From JAQBDA01 sp041301185 (GTDB taxonomy: Bacteria; Chloroflexota; Anaerolineae; Anaerolineales; UBA4823), in contig JBFYSV010000090.1 in NCBI GenBank assembly GCA_041301185.1, positions 1 to 14,663 of the forward strand: 14,663 bases of DNA, in the 5' to 3' direction. The position numbers and the translations under genes were made by a program. Below, one piece after another: positions 6,347 through 13,979 of the stretch (positions are counted from its first letter, which is position 1; each line of letters begins with the position of its first letter). The notes under the pieces were generated by a model. The model made no database searches. It had not been told where the DNA came from and saw only the letters and a list, made by a program, of their open reading frames with translations.

Positions 6347-7889
6347 TTTTCGGGTACGCCAGCGGGATTACTTGCTGGAAATCACACGGGCGATTACCCA
6401 GGAGCTAAACCTGGATAATCTGCTGGAACGTATCCTGCGGATATCTGCCGAGATGCTGGCGGGGCAGGCAGGATTGATTGCGCTACGCGCCGAGCAGGGA
6501 GGATGGACGGTTGCTGCCTCGCACGGGATTCCCCCTGCTTTTCTCCGTTACCTGGACCCACTCTTAGCCGCAGTTCCGGAGAATAAAGACCAGGCGTACT
6601 TTGAGCTGCCTGAAATCAACCGTTTATTACAGACCCTGACGCGGGCAGCAAGTATGGGATTGCTTACCGGTGTGGGTTTGCCGTTGATTGTTCGCCAGCA
6701 GGTCATCGGGGTGATCTTTATCTTCCGTAATTACCAGGGTGTATTTTCTAGCAACGATACAGCCCTCTTGCAGAGCTTTGCCGATCAGGCTGCGATTGCA
6801 GTCCAAAATGCCCAGCTTTATACCCAAATCAGCCGAGAAAAACAACGGATGGACGCCATGCTAGATTCCGCAGCAGACGGGATCATGATCATAACGCCCG
6901 ATTACGTCATTGAGCGCTGCAATCCCGCACTTGCGCGTATGCTGGGTGCACCCCCTGAAGAAATCCGGGGCCAAACACACGAGCAGGTGATCCATTTCTC
7001 GAAGACAAAAGAGGGTGTTACCCTGGAGCAGGCAGAGGGTGGGGGGTGGCCCTTGACACCCAATGCCACCCTCTATGTTGAAGGCGACCTGGAGCGCCCG
7101 GGTGGATATCCGCTGCCCATTGGGATTACCTACGCCCCGCTGGTAGATCCAGAAGGAAGACTGGTCAATATTGTGGCAACGGTTCGTGATATCACCCGAT
7201 TCCGCGAGGCTGAAGAGCTAAAAAGCATTTTCATCTCGGTCATCAGCCATGAGCTAAAGACACCGGTGGCATTGATCAAGGGCTATGTGAGCACCCTCCG
7301 CAGGGAAGATGCCAGCTGGGAACGGAAGATTGTTCAAGACAGCCTTCAAGTCATCGAGGAAGAGGCCGACCGTTTGACCGGGTTGATCGAAAATTTATTG
7401 GATGCCTCCCGTCTCCAGGCTGGGGCGCTGGCGATCAATCGGTCGGATATTGCTCTGGATGCGCTGGTGGAAAGGATCGCGGAACGCTATCGCACCCAAA
7501 CCGACCGCCATACCATTAACGTGGATTTCCCCAAGAACTTTCCAGTAGTAATGGCGGATGAAGATCGGATTTCTCAGGTAATAACAAATTTACTCTCGAA
7601 CGCCATCAAGTATTCGCCAGATGGCGGGGAAATTCGCATCTCCGGACAGGTACACCCGCAATACCTGGTAATCTGTGTAAGTGATAAAGGCCCTGGAATT
7701 GCTCCAGACGATATCCCGCATATATTTGACCGGTTTTACAGATCATCCGAGGCTGCCAAAAAGACGAAGGGGGCGGGCCTGGGGCTTTACCTGGCTCGGG
7801 CTGTCGTTGAAGCTCATGAGGGGCGGATATGGGTTGATCCAAAACCTGGGGACGGTGCCAGGATTTGTTTTTCATTACCAAGAAATTAA
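6336..7889 (+). CDS. Soluble sensor histidine kinase (GAF-PAS-HisKA-HATPase)
   Basis: A 517-residue two-component sensor kinase with no membrane segment. Domains in order are a GAF domain (about 15-165), a PAS domain (about 170-290), HisKA with phospho-acceptor His305 in SHELKTP, and an ATP-binding domain (about 400-515). The ATP-binding domain shows the N box NLLSNAIKYSP (Asn422), G1 DKGPGI, F box FDRFYR and G2 GAGLGL, so it should be catalytically competent. It probably senses a cytoplasmic ligand or redox signal through GAF/PAS. No response regulator is encoded next to it, so the partner is unknown. Translation likely starts at TTG 6336 (or TTG 6339), inside the end of the aminotransferase gene, with AGAGG 6 nt upstream. 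The overlap suggests translational coupling. Confidence 0.93.
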   Translation: MLPDFRVRQRDYLLEITRAITQELNLDNLLERILRISAEMLAGQAGLIALRAEQGGWTVAASHGIPPAFLRYLDPLLAAVPENKDQAYFELPEINRLLQTLTRAASMGLLTGVGLPLIVRQQVIGVIFIFRNYQGVFSSNDTALLQSFADQAAIAVQNAQLYTQISREKQRMDAMLDSAADGIMIITPDYVIERCNPALARMLGAPPEEIRGQTHEQVIHFSKTKEGVTLEQAEGGGWPLTPNATLYVEGDLERPGGYPLPIGITYAPLVDPEGRLVNIVATVRDITRFREAEELKSIFISVISHELKTPVALIKGYVSTLRREDASWERKIVQDSLQVIEEEADRLTGLIENLLDASRLQAGALAINRSDIALDALVERIAERYRTQTDRHTINVDFPKNFPVVMADEDRISQVITNLLSNAIKYSPDGGEIRISGQVHPQYLVICVSDKGPGIAPDDIPHIFDRFYRSSEAAKKTKGAGLGLYLARAVVEAHEGRIWVDPKPGDGARICFSLPRN

Positions 7890-7942
7890 TCTACCTGGAC
7901 TTCGCTATTTTTACGTTCCAGGATAAGACAGGAATAATTATC

Positions 7943-7947
7943 AGGAG
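7943..7947 (+). promoter_or_regulatory. Shine-Dalgarno of the CpXC protein gene
   Basis: AGGAG lies 6 nt before the ATG at 7954 and supports that start. The 64-nt gap after the histidine kinase shows no terminator, so co-transcription is possible. Confidence 0.7.
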
Positions 7948-7953
7948 ATTTTC

Positions 7954-9297
7954 ATGCCAAGAACCAGTGTGAGTTGCCCCAATTGCCGCCAGCCTGTAGT
8001 TGCTGATGTGAACCAACTCTTCGATTTGGGTGTCGATGCCACCGCAAAACAGCAGTTGCTCTCAGGTTCGTTCAACTTGATCCAATGCCCAAGGTGCGGT
8101 TACAACGGTAACCTGGCAACACCGATCGTGTACCATGATCCGGAAAAAGAATTATTACTAACATACGTCCCGGCTGAGCTTGGGCTGCCACGCAATGAGC
8201 AAGAACGCCTGGTGGGGGGGTTGATCAACCAGGTCGTCACTCACCTGCCGCAGGAAAAGCGCAAAGCCTACTTGCTTCGCCCGCAATCCGCATTGACGAT
8301 GCAGGGGTTGGTGGAGCGTATCCTGGAAGCGGATGGCATTACCCGTGAGATGATCCAGGCACAGCAGCTAAAATTGAATCTGATCCAACGCTTGTTAAGC
8401 GCCAGTCCAGAGGCGCGGGTAGAAATTGCCAGGCAGGAAGATCAGCTGATCGATGCAGAATTCTTTACTCTGATTAGCCGCATCGCTGAAGCTGCCCTGG
8501 CTGCCGGAGACGAGGCTGGGGCGCGCCAGCTGGCAGAATTGCAGCAGAGCTTGCTGCCGGTGACTGCATTCGGACAAGAGTTACAGGAACAGACGAAAGA
8601 AATCGAAGCAGCCGTAGCCTCATTACAAGAAGTTGGAGACAAGCTCACAAGAGAAAGTTTATTAGACTTGATCATTAAAGCCCCCAATGAGAACCGCCTG
8701 CAAGCTTTGGTCAGCTTAACCCGTCCAGGGATTGATTACCAGTTCTTTCAAATGCTGAGCGATCGGATTGACAAGTCGCGAGGCGATGGACGGGCTCGCC
8801 TGATTAGTATCCGGGATTCTCTTTTGCAACTGACCCAAGAAATTGACCAGCAACAAGCCCGCCGTGAAGCCAGTGGCAGGCAGGCGGTTGAGCAAGTATT
8901 GAATGCCCCAGATCCGGTTGCAGCCCTGGAGCAGGTTTTGCCGGCTGTGGATGATTTCTTCTTGCGCGGGTTGGATGCTGCCATGCAGGAGGCCAGGAGC
9001 TCCGGAGATCTGGAAAAAATCGCCAAGATACAAAAGATTGTGGAATTTCTACAGAGCTTGAGTAAGACACCTCCGGAAGTCGAATTTATCGAATCCCTTT
9101 TAGATGCCCCCGATGATCAAACCCGACGAAAATTGCTCGATGCAAACCGTGACAAGGTCACTCCGGAATTGATCGGCGCACTATCGAATATTACCAGTCA
9201 AGTGGATGGATCTGAGGACGTGGAATTAGCCGACAAAATTAAATCTATCCATCGTCTGGTATTGCGTTATTCAATGGAATTAAACCTGGGGTCGTAA
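7954..9297 (+). CDS. CpXC-domain zinc-ribbon protein with four helical repeats
   Basis: A 447-residue, apparently cytoplasmic protein of unknown function. The N-terminus fits the CpXC domain (PF14353): CPNC (8-11) and CPRC (45-48) would bind one zinc, followed by the strand pattern IVYHDPEKELLLTYVP (58-73). Residues 130-447 are predicted helical, and by eye they contain four related units of about 60 residues (143-203, 236-293, 312-369, 379-436). Each opens with a hydrophobic helix ending in an A-S-P or A-P motif and closes with a charged helix. The units show a recurrent G-rich turn before the last helix, as in AAGDEAGARQL and SSGDLEKIAKI. No enzymatic motif is seen. A scaffold or protein-binding role is likely but inferred. 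It follows the histidine kinase gene and converges with the FHA regulator 10 bp away, so it sits in a signalling neighbourhood. Confidence 0.82.
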   Translation: MPRTSVSCPNCRQPVVADVNQLFDLGVDATAKQQLLSGSFNLIQCPRCGYNGNLATPIVYHDPEKELLLTYVPAELGLPRNEQERLVGGLINQVVTHLPQEKRKAYLLRPQSALTMQGLVERILEADGITREMIQAQQLKLNLIQRLLSASPEARVEIARQEDQLIDAEFFTLISRIAEAALAAGDEAGARQLAELQQSLLPVTAFGQELQEQTKEIEAAVASLQEVGDKLTRESLLDLIIKAPNENRLQALVSLTRPGIDYQFFQMLSDRIDKSRGDGRARLISIRDSLLQLTQEIDQQQARREASGRQAVEQVLNAPDPVAALEQVLPAVDDFFLRGLDAAMQEARSSGDLEKIAKIQKIVEFLQSLSKTPPEVEFIESLLDAPDDQTRRKLLDANRDKVTPELIGALSNITSQVDGSEDVELADKIKSIHRLVLRYSMELNLGS

Positions 9298-9307
9298 AGG
9301 GAGCTAA

Positions 9308-9982
9308 TCAAGCCTCAACCGGAGGGTTGTCCAACCGAAGACCGTGGCCTCGGATCGTGATGATGTATTGGTGATCACTATCTATCGCTGCCAGGCGATC
9401 ACGCAGGCGGCGGACCAATGCGTCCAGCGCTTGTTCGGATATCATCACGGCTTGTTCCTCCCCCCAGATGGCACGGATCAGATCAGCCCGAGAGACAACC
9501 TTATCTTGCTGGTCGTATAGCATTTCAAGCAATAAGAATTGGGAGACCGATAATGGAGGGACTACCTCCTGGTCACCAATCCAGACCCGGCGCGAGCGTT
9601 TCTCAAGCCGCAGCAGGCCTGATGGAACGATTGAGGGAAGAAAACCTTCTGAATCCAGGGGCAATGTTGCGTCGGAACTGAGATAGACGAATTGTTGGGC
9701 AAGTGCGATCTGGACGAGATCGCCGTCGTTTAAGAGGGTGGGTTTTTCCAGTTGTTGACCGTTGTAGTGGGTGCCATTCTTGCTACCCAGGTCTTCAAGC
9801 AGGAGACCTCGGGGCGTGATCGAGATGCTGGCGTGTTGGCGCGATACCTGCCGGTCATTGACAACAATGTCGCAGGTGGTCTCTCGACCAATGATTACCT
9901 TGCTTCTCAAATGCCAGCGTTGCCCATTTAATGGGCCTGTCTGTGCGACTAATAGCGGGCTCTCTTCACTCTTTCTCTCCAT
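9308..9982 (-). CDS. FHA-domain winged-helix transcriptional regulator
   Basis: A 224-residue protein with an N-terminal forkhead-associated domain and a C-terminal OmpR/PhoB-type winged helix. FHA hallmarks are IGRE (31-34), SRQHA (47-51) and GSKNGTHYNG (66-75), the surface that binds phosphothreonine. The DNA-binding part (about 135-220) shows LSVSQFLLLEMLY, the recognition-helix segment ALDALVRRLRDRL and the terminal wing RGHGLRL. There is no receiver domain, so control should come from phosphopeptide binding. The obvious partner is the Ser/Thr kinase encoded divergently. The logic recalls mycobacterial EmbR with PknH, but the domain order is reversed and no BTAD domain is present. ATG 9982 is preferred because GTGGAG lies 8 nt upstream; the GTG at 9991 has no room for a ribosome site. 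Confidence 0.9.
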   Translation of the reverse strand: MERKSEESPLLVAQTGPLNGQRWHLRSKVIIGRETTCDIVVNDRQVSRQHASISITPRGLLLEDLGSKNGTHYNGQQLEKPTLLNDGDLVQIALAQQFVYLSSDATLPLDSEGFLPSIVPSGLLRLEKRSRRVWIGDQEVVPPLSVSQFLLLEMLYDQQDKVVSRADLIRAIWGEEQAVMISEQALDALVRRLRDRLAAIDSDHQYIITIRGHGLRLDNPPVEA

Positions 9983-9999
9983 GATCCTCACTCCACGTG

Positions 10000-10011
10000 T
10001 ATAATATTATA
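10000..10011. promoter_or_regulatory. Divergent promoter: two abutting -10 boxes forming a palindrome
   Basis: TATAATATTATA is a perfect 12-bp palindrome. The plus-strand TATAAT (10000-10005, preceded by TG) would serve the Ser/Thr kinase gene with a leader of about 68 nt. The minus-strand TATAAT (10011-10006) would serve the FHA regulator with a leader of about 17 nt. Neither has a good -35. RNA polymerase could occupy only one at a time. The box positions are read directly; promoter function is inferred. Confidence 0.6.
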
Positions 10012-10079
10012 GTGTGTTTTTGGTTTTTCACCAGCAATTTTGATTTACTGTGTAAAAAGGAGAGTATCGCCCGCTCTTA

Positions 10080-11069
10080 ATGCCTACGCCGCTTAAATCT
10101 GGAGAAGTATTAAAGAATCGCTACAAAATACGCCAGATTATTGGCCAGGGAGGGATGGGGAGTATCTACCTGGCAGATGATCTACGCCTGGAGGGTCGAT
10201 CATGTGCGTTGAAAGAGGTTGAACATGATCGAACAATGGCGACGGATGTACTCAAGCAGACTCGCGAACAATTCTTCCGCGAGGCGACTGTACTGGCGCG
10301 CCTGGATCACCCCAATCTACCTAAAGTCTCTGACTTCTTTTCGCTGAGCGGGCGTGATTACCTGGTGATGGATTTTGTCCCGGGTAAAGATTTGCGTATG
10401 CTTATGGTGGAATCGCACAGCAAGGGGAAATTCTTGTCGGAGCGAGAAGTGCTGGGATGGGCCAGCCAGCTTGCTGATGCGCTGACCTATATGCACAGCC
10501 AAAACCCCCCGATTTTGCACCGCGATATCAAACCGAGCAACCTGAAGTTAACCCCAAGTGGTTTGTTAAAATTGGTTGATTTTGGATTGGTAAAGATCCT
10601 TGCACTGGATGAAGTGACGATTACCATCCTGCAGGGTCGTGGGACAGCCCTATACACTCCTTTGGAACAGTATGGGGGAGATACGGGTCACACGGATGGT
10701 AGAAGTGACATCTATGCTTTTGGCGCAACATTATATCACCTGCTCACCAGTACCAGACCGGTGGAGGCGCGCGAGCTGTTTCTGAACCCCGATTTACTGC
10801 CACCGCCACGCCAGATCAACCCCGATATCAGTCTGCGGACGGAACGAGCGATCTTGTGGGCAATGAAGCTTCACCCAGAAGAACGGCCTCAAAATGTGGA
10901 GGAATTCAGGCAGGCTCTATTGGGTGATTGGAATCCAGTAACCCGCCCGCGTGCCCCGCTTCCAACCCCCTCGGTTGTTGATGTGGTCGCTTCGCCGACA
11001 GAAATGGCGTTAATCTGGATATCGGCAGGCCTGGTGTTGATCAGCCTTATCTTGACCTTGTCCCAGTAG
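10080..11069 (+). CDS. Serine/threonine protein kinase, tail-anchored
   Basis: A 329-residue Hanks-type kinase. The glycine loop is IGQGGMGSIY (21-30). Lys45 (ALK) and Glu68 (FFREA) form the ion pair, HRDIKPSN (147-154) carries catalytic Asp149 and Asn154, and DFG has Asp167. The activation segment ends in GTALYTPLEQYG, and Asp210 (SDIYAFG) anchors helix F, so all key residues are present. After the kinase domain (about 15-282) comes a short proline-rich linker and one hydrophobic helix (about 308-327) that ends two residues before the stop. The kinase should therefore sit on the inner membrane face with no external sensor domain. AAGGAG lies unusually far (17 nt) from the ATG; no alternative start exists in frame before the upstream stop at 10053. 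The divergent FHA regulator is a likely phospho-substrate or reader. Confidence 0.94.
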   Translation: MPTPLKSGEVLKNRYKIRQIIGQGGMGSIYLADDLRLEGRSCALKEVEHDRTMATDVLKQTREQFFREATVLARLDHPNLPKVSDFFSLSGRDYLVMDFVPGKDLRMLMVESHSKGKFLSEREVLGWASQLADALTYMHSQNPPILHRDIKPSNLKLTPSGLLKLVDFGLVKILALDEVTITILQGRGTALYTPLEQYGGDTGHTDGRSDIYAFGATLYHLLTSTRPVEARELFLNPDLLPPPRQINPDISLRTERAILWAMKLHPEERPQNVEEFRQALLGDWNPVTRPRAPLPTPSVVDVVASPTEMALIWISAGLVLISLILTLSQ

Positions 11070-11118
11070 TTTTTTTAGAATAAACAGAGCGAGTTGTGCT
11101 ATTGCTGGTTGGAAAAAG

Positions 11119-13962
11119 CTAGGTCTGGCGTATGGAGCTAATCCTGACAGCTCGCCAGATCCACGTCGCCAGAAGACCGATAGCTGATCCAAGTCCGGTT
11201 ACCAGGAGAACGCCCCAACCACCAATAGAAGCCAGCATCTCCGCGCTACCAGGTAGAGAAAGCGCCAGGTAGCAATAACCGATCAACCCTCCAATCAGGG
11301 CGAAAAAGCCGCTCCGAATTCCCCAGCGCACTTGCCCCATCAGGGCTGCCAGGCGATAAGAGCCAAAAGAGATCGCTATCGCAAGGAAAACTGCTACCAA
11401 CCAATCTATCAATGTCAGGCTGTCTTGCATGGGTGGTTGTGGAGTCGATACTGGTGGTGGCAGGCTGGTCGACGTTAGTGTTGGTTCGATGGTTTGGACC
11501 GGCTCTTCTGTGGGAGTCGTGGTGGTGAGATTGCCATTTTCTTGGGGGATATCAAACCTGAGTGTTTCGGATTGTTTGGCTGGCTCGCTTTCTACCCGGA
11601 CTTCAAGCGAACCTGTGCTGGTCACCTGGATACTTGTCCTGGCAATACCACCAACGGTGACCTCTGTTTGGGGAAAGGCGCTGACCACTCCCTCGGTGGA
11701 AATTATGAACTGTGCGGGTGTCCCATCAGGCACCGGATGACCATTGCGGTCGAGAATAACCCCTGTCCTGATTGCAATGCTATCACCCACTCGAATATCC
11801 GGTAAGGCAGTAGGCTCGGGGGTGGTTGTCGTTGCTGGTACTGAGCTTATCTCTTCTCCGTTATCCATAGTTAGAGGAATTATCTGGTTTGGATCAGGCG
11901 AGGTGGCAGTGATCAAGTCATACCCAACCCCTGGAACAGAAACCGGAAGCACTCCAACCGGAGAAAGCTCCTTAAAAAGCAACCTTGCAGCAGCGTCTAC
12001 AAAGCTGGGAATCTTCGAATACAAACCATAGTAAGCGGTCAGTTTGGAGATATTGGTAGCATCTAAGAAATAGGGAGCATTAAAGGCAAACACAACAAGC
12101 CGCTTTTGCTGGAAAAGATCTGGACGCTCAGCCAGGAATCGGGATAAAGCCTGGGATGTCGGGTTATTTTCACGGACATCCATCATGCCGAAGACGATCC
12201 ATTGAGCCCGTCGAAGGTCAACCTCAATTTGAGTGGAATTTCGCGGACCATCTAGCATTGCGAGCAGGTCTTCGAATGAATGGGATGCCATATTGAAAGG
12301 TAGAACCTGGCTGCCAGCTTGCGGTCCGTAAAGACGTAGGACCGCTTGCTGAAGTGCATCTACCGGAAAAATTTGTTCTTCCGGGCACTGGGAGCATTGT
12401 GTCGCGCTGCGCACATCGCTGATGAAAACAATCCTATCCGTCTGGTTTGGCGGATCAGGAATGATGATATCTAGTTCTGCCACGCCGGGACTGATCAATG
12501 TGGCTGCCTGGCTAGCGATCTGAGAAGACACCTGGGTAGATGTACCAATCTCGCTCAGTCCATCCAATTCTGGGAGGGTCGATTCCAGGTTGAAGATTGG
12601 ATAGAGGCGGTACTTTAATGTGAGGACTCTTAAGACCGACTCATCCACTCTCTGAGCAAAAGCGGGGTCTTCACGGTATTTTTGAGTGAAAAATTCCAAA
12701 GTGCGGATGATGGCAGTATTTGAGTCGAGATCGGTTTCATTTGACATATCCCCCAAATAAAGAAGGTCATTTCCAGCCAAGAATGCGTTTAGTGCCACCC
12801 GGCGCGCTTCATAATCCTGTCCGGTCAGCTCAAAGAAGTTTCTAACTGCCCGGCTGCCGAGATTATCGCTGATAACCAAACCACCTGACTGTCTCCAGGT
12901 TGTGAGTGGTGTAAGGCTCATGAGCTGGCTAAGCGCCTGTGAGTCAAAGCTGACCGGGCGGGTAGTGGCGCGGATATTCTCTTGAAAGCCTTGATAGCGG
13001 ATATGCGATGCAAGCAAGGCATCGGTAGTAGCCTCTGGGGTTGGGGCATCGCCGGTAACTGCAAAAAAAGGCACCAGGTCGATCTTCTTTAACTGATCCA
13101 GCGACTTGCGAACCGTAGCCACCTCTTCCTCTGCCGGGCGGTCTGCGCCACCGTTTCCAGGAAAATGTTTGGCCACGGTAGCTACCTTGTTGTTGCTACC
13201 CTGATGGACGCCAGTGATATAGGCGCGGCTCATCTCGCCAACCCAAAACGGATCGCCACCGAAAGTGCGCGTGCCAAGACCGCCCGAACTTTCAGAGGTG
13301 GGTGTCTCCAGGACATCCAGGGAAGGGCCGATCAGAAGGTTGATCCCTAATGCAGCCAGCTCACTTCCTAGCACGCTTCCCAACTGTTGGGCTAGTTCAG
13401 GTTTCCATGTAGCGCCGATTGCCATGCTATTCGGGAGGGAGGTTACTCCGTACAAAATTTGGTCATAAGGAGAGCTATCTCCCTCCTGGTAGGTGCCGAT
13501 CAGCAAGGGAGCGAAATAGATCATGCGGGTTTCTTCTGTTCCAGGCACCGCCTGGGGTTGTTGCGCAGCTGCCCACCGATTCAATTGGAGCTGGCGGTTC
13601 ATGGTTTGGATATGGGTGAGTGCTTCTTCACCGCTGATAAAGTTATCGTTCGCGGCAAGCAGAACTACTCCCCCGATATGGTGCTTGACAATTAGATCAT
13701 AGATGGGTGTGTTTTCTCCCACATCTGTGCCACTAAATGTAACCAGGAAGAGCTGCCCCACTCGCTCTTCAGGAGAGAGCAGTTCGAGCATTTGCCTGGC
13801 TTTTTCTTCAGCCCTGTCTTGCTGGGCTTGAACAGGAAAATAACTCAGAATGGAACTTAGAATCAGAAGCAATACCAGAGCACCGGTCCATAGATTTCTG
13901 ATCGTTTGCCTCTTCCAGCGAGGCGAGTGGTATTCCGAGGAACTTAAAAACCGTTGGCTCAC
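11119..13962 (-). CDS. Exported glycoside hydrolase family 3 protein, membrane-anchored
   Basis: A 947-residue multi-domain envelope protein. It has a basic N-region, a hydrophobic signal segment (26-42) and a possible signal peptidase site after VQA46. The GH3 N-domain (about 52-455) contains KHFPGNG (265-271) and the nucleophile-type Asp366 in VISDNLGS. A GH3 C-domain-like region (about 480-680) carries CSQC (523-526). Next come an Ig-like, invasin-type domain (about 722-806), a Thr/Pro-rich linker (811-845) and three membrane helices (about 850-868, 883-902, 913-935). The closest theme is NagZ-type beta-N-acetylhexosaminidase, but the DSH motif holding NagZ's acid/base histidine is absent (the matching stretch reads ADRPAEEE), so activity or substrate may differ. 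The start is GTG at 13962 with a poor ribosome site, 17 nt after the CoA-transferase stop, so coupling is possible. Confidence 0.88.
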   Translation of the reverse strand: MSQRFLSSSEYHSPRWKRQTIRNLWTGALVLLLILSSILSYFPVQAQQDRAEEKARQMLELLSPEERVGQLFLVTFSGTDVGENTPIYDLIVKHHIGGVVLLAANDNFISGEEALTHIQTMNRQLQLNRWAAAQQPQAVPGTEETRMIYFAPLLIGTYQEGDSSPYDQILYGVTSLPNSMAIGATWKPELAQQLGSVLGSELAALGINLLIGPSLDVLETPTSESSGGLGTRTFGGDPFWVGEMSRAYITGVHQGSNNKVATVAKHFPGNGGADRPAEEEVATVRKSLDQLKKIDLVPFFAVTGDAPTPEATTDALLASHIRYQGFQENIRATTRPVSFDSQALSQLMSLTPLTTWRQSGGLVISDNLGSRAVRNFFELTGQDYEARRVALNAFLAGNDLLYLGDMSNETDLDSNTAIIRTLEFFTQKYREDPAFAQRVDESVLRVLTLKYRLYPIFNLESTLPELDGLSEIGTSTQVSSQIASQAATLISPGVAELDIIIPDPPNQTDRIVFISDVRSATQCSQCPEEQIFPVDALQQAVLRLYGPQAGSQVLPFNMASHSFEDLLAMLDGPRNSTQIEVDLRRAQWIVFGMMDVRENNPTSQALSRFLAERPDLFQQKRLVVFAFNAPYFLDATNISKLTAYYGLYSKIPSFVDAAARLLFKELSPVGVLPVSVPGVGYDLITATSPDPNQIIPLTMDNGEEISSVPATTTTPEPTALPDIRVGDSIAIRTGVILDRNGHPVPDGTPAQFIISTEGVVSAFPQTEVTVGGIARTSIQVTSTGSLEVRVESEPAKQSETLRFDIPQENGNLTTTTPTEEPVQTIEPTLTSTSLPPPVSTPQPPMQDSLTLIDWLVAVFLAIAISFGSYRLAALMGQVRWGIRSGFFALIGGLIGYCYLALSLPGSAEMLASIGGWGVLLVTGLGSAIGLLATWIWRAVRISSIRQT

Positions 13963-13979
13963 TGCTGGGTTTACTGCCT

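Noticed and set aside
9983..9991. GTG at 9991 as start of the FHA regulator
   Set aside because: The purine-rich GTGGAG runs directly into this GTG, leaving no spacing, whereas it is 8 nt from ATG 9982.
11070..11076. Run of seven T after the kinase stop codon as a terminator
   Set aside because: No convincing GC-rich stem precedes it, so I do not call an intrinsic terminator.
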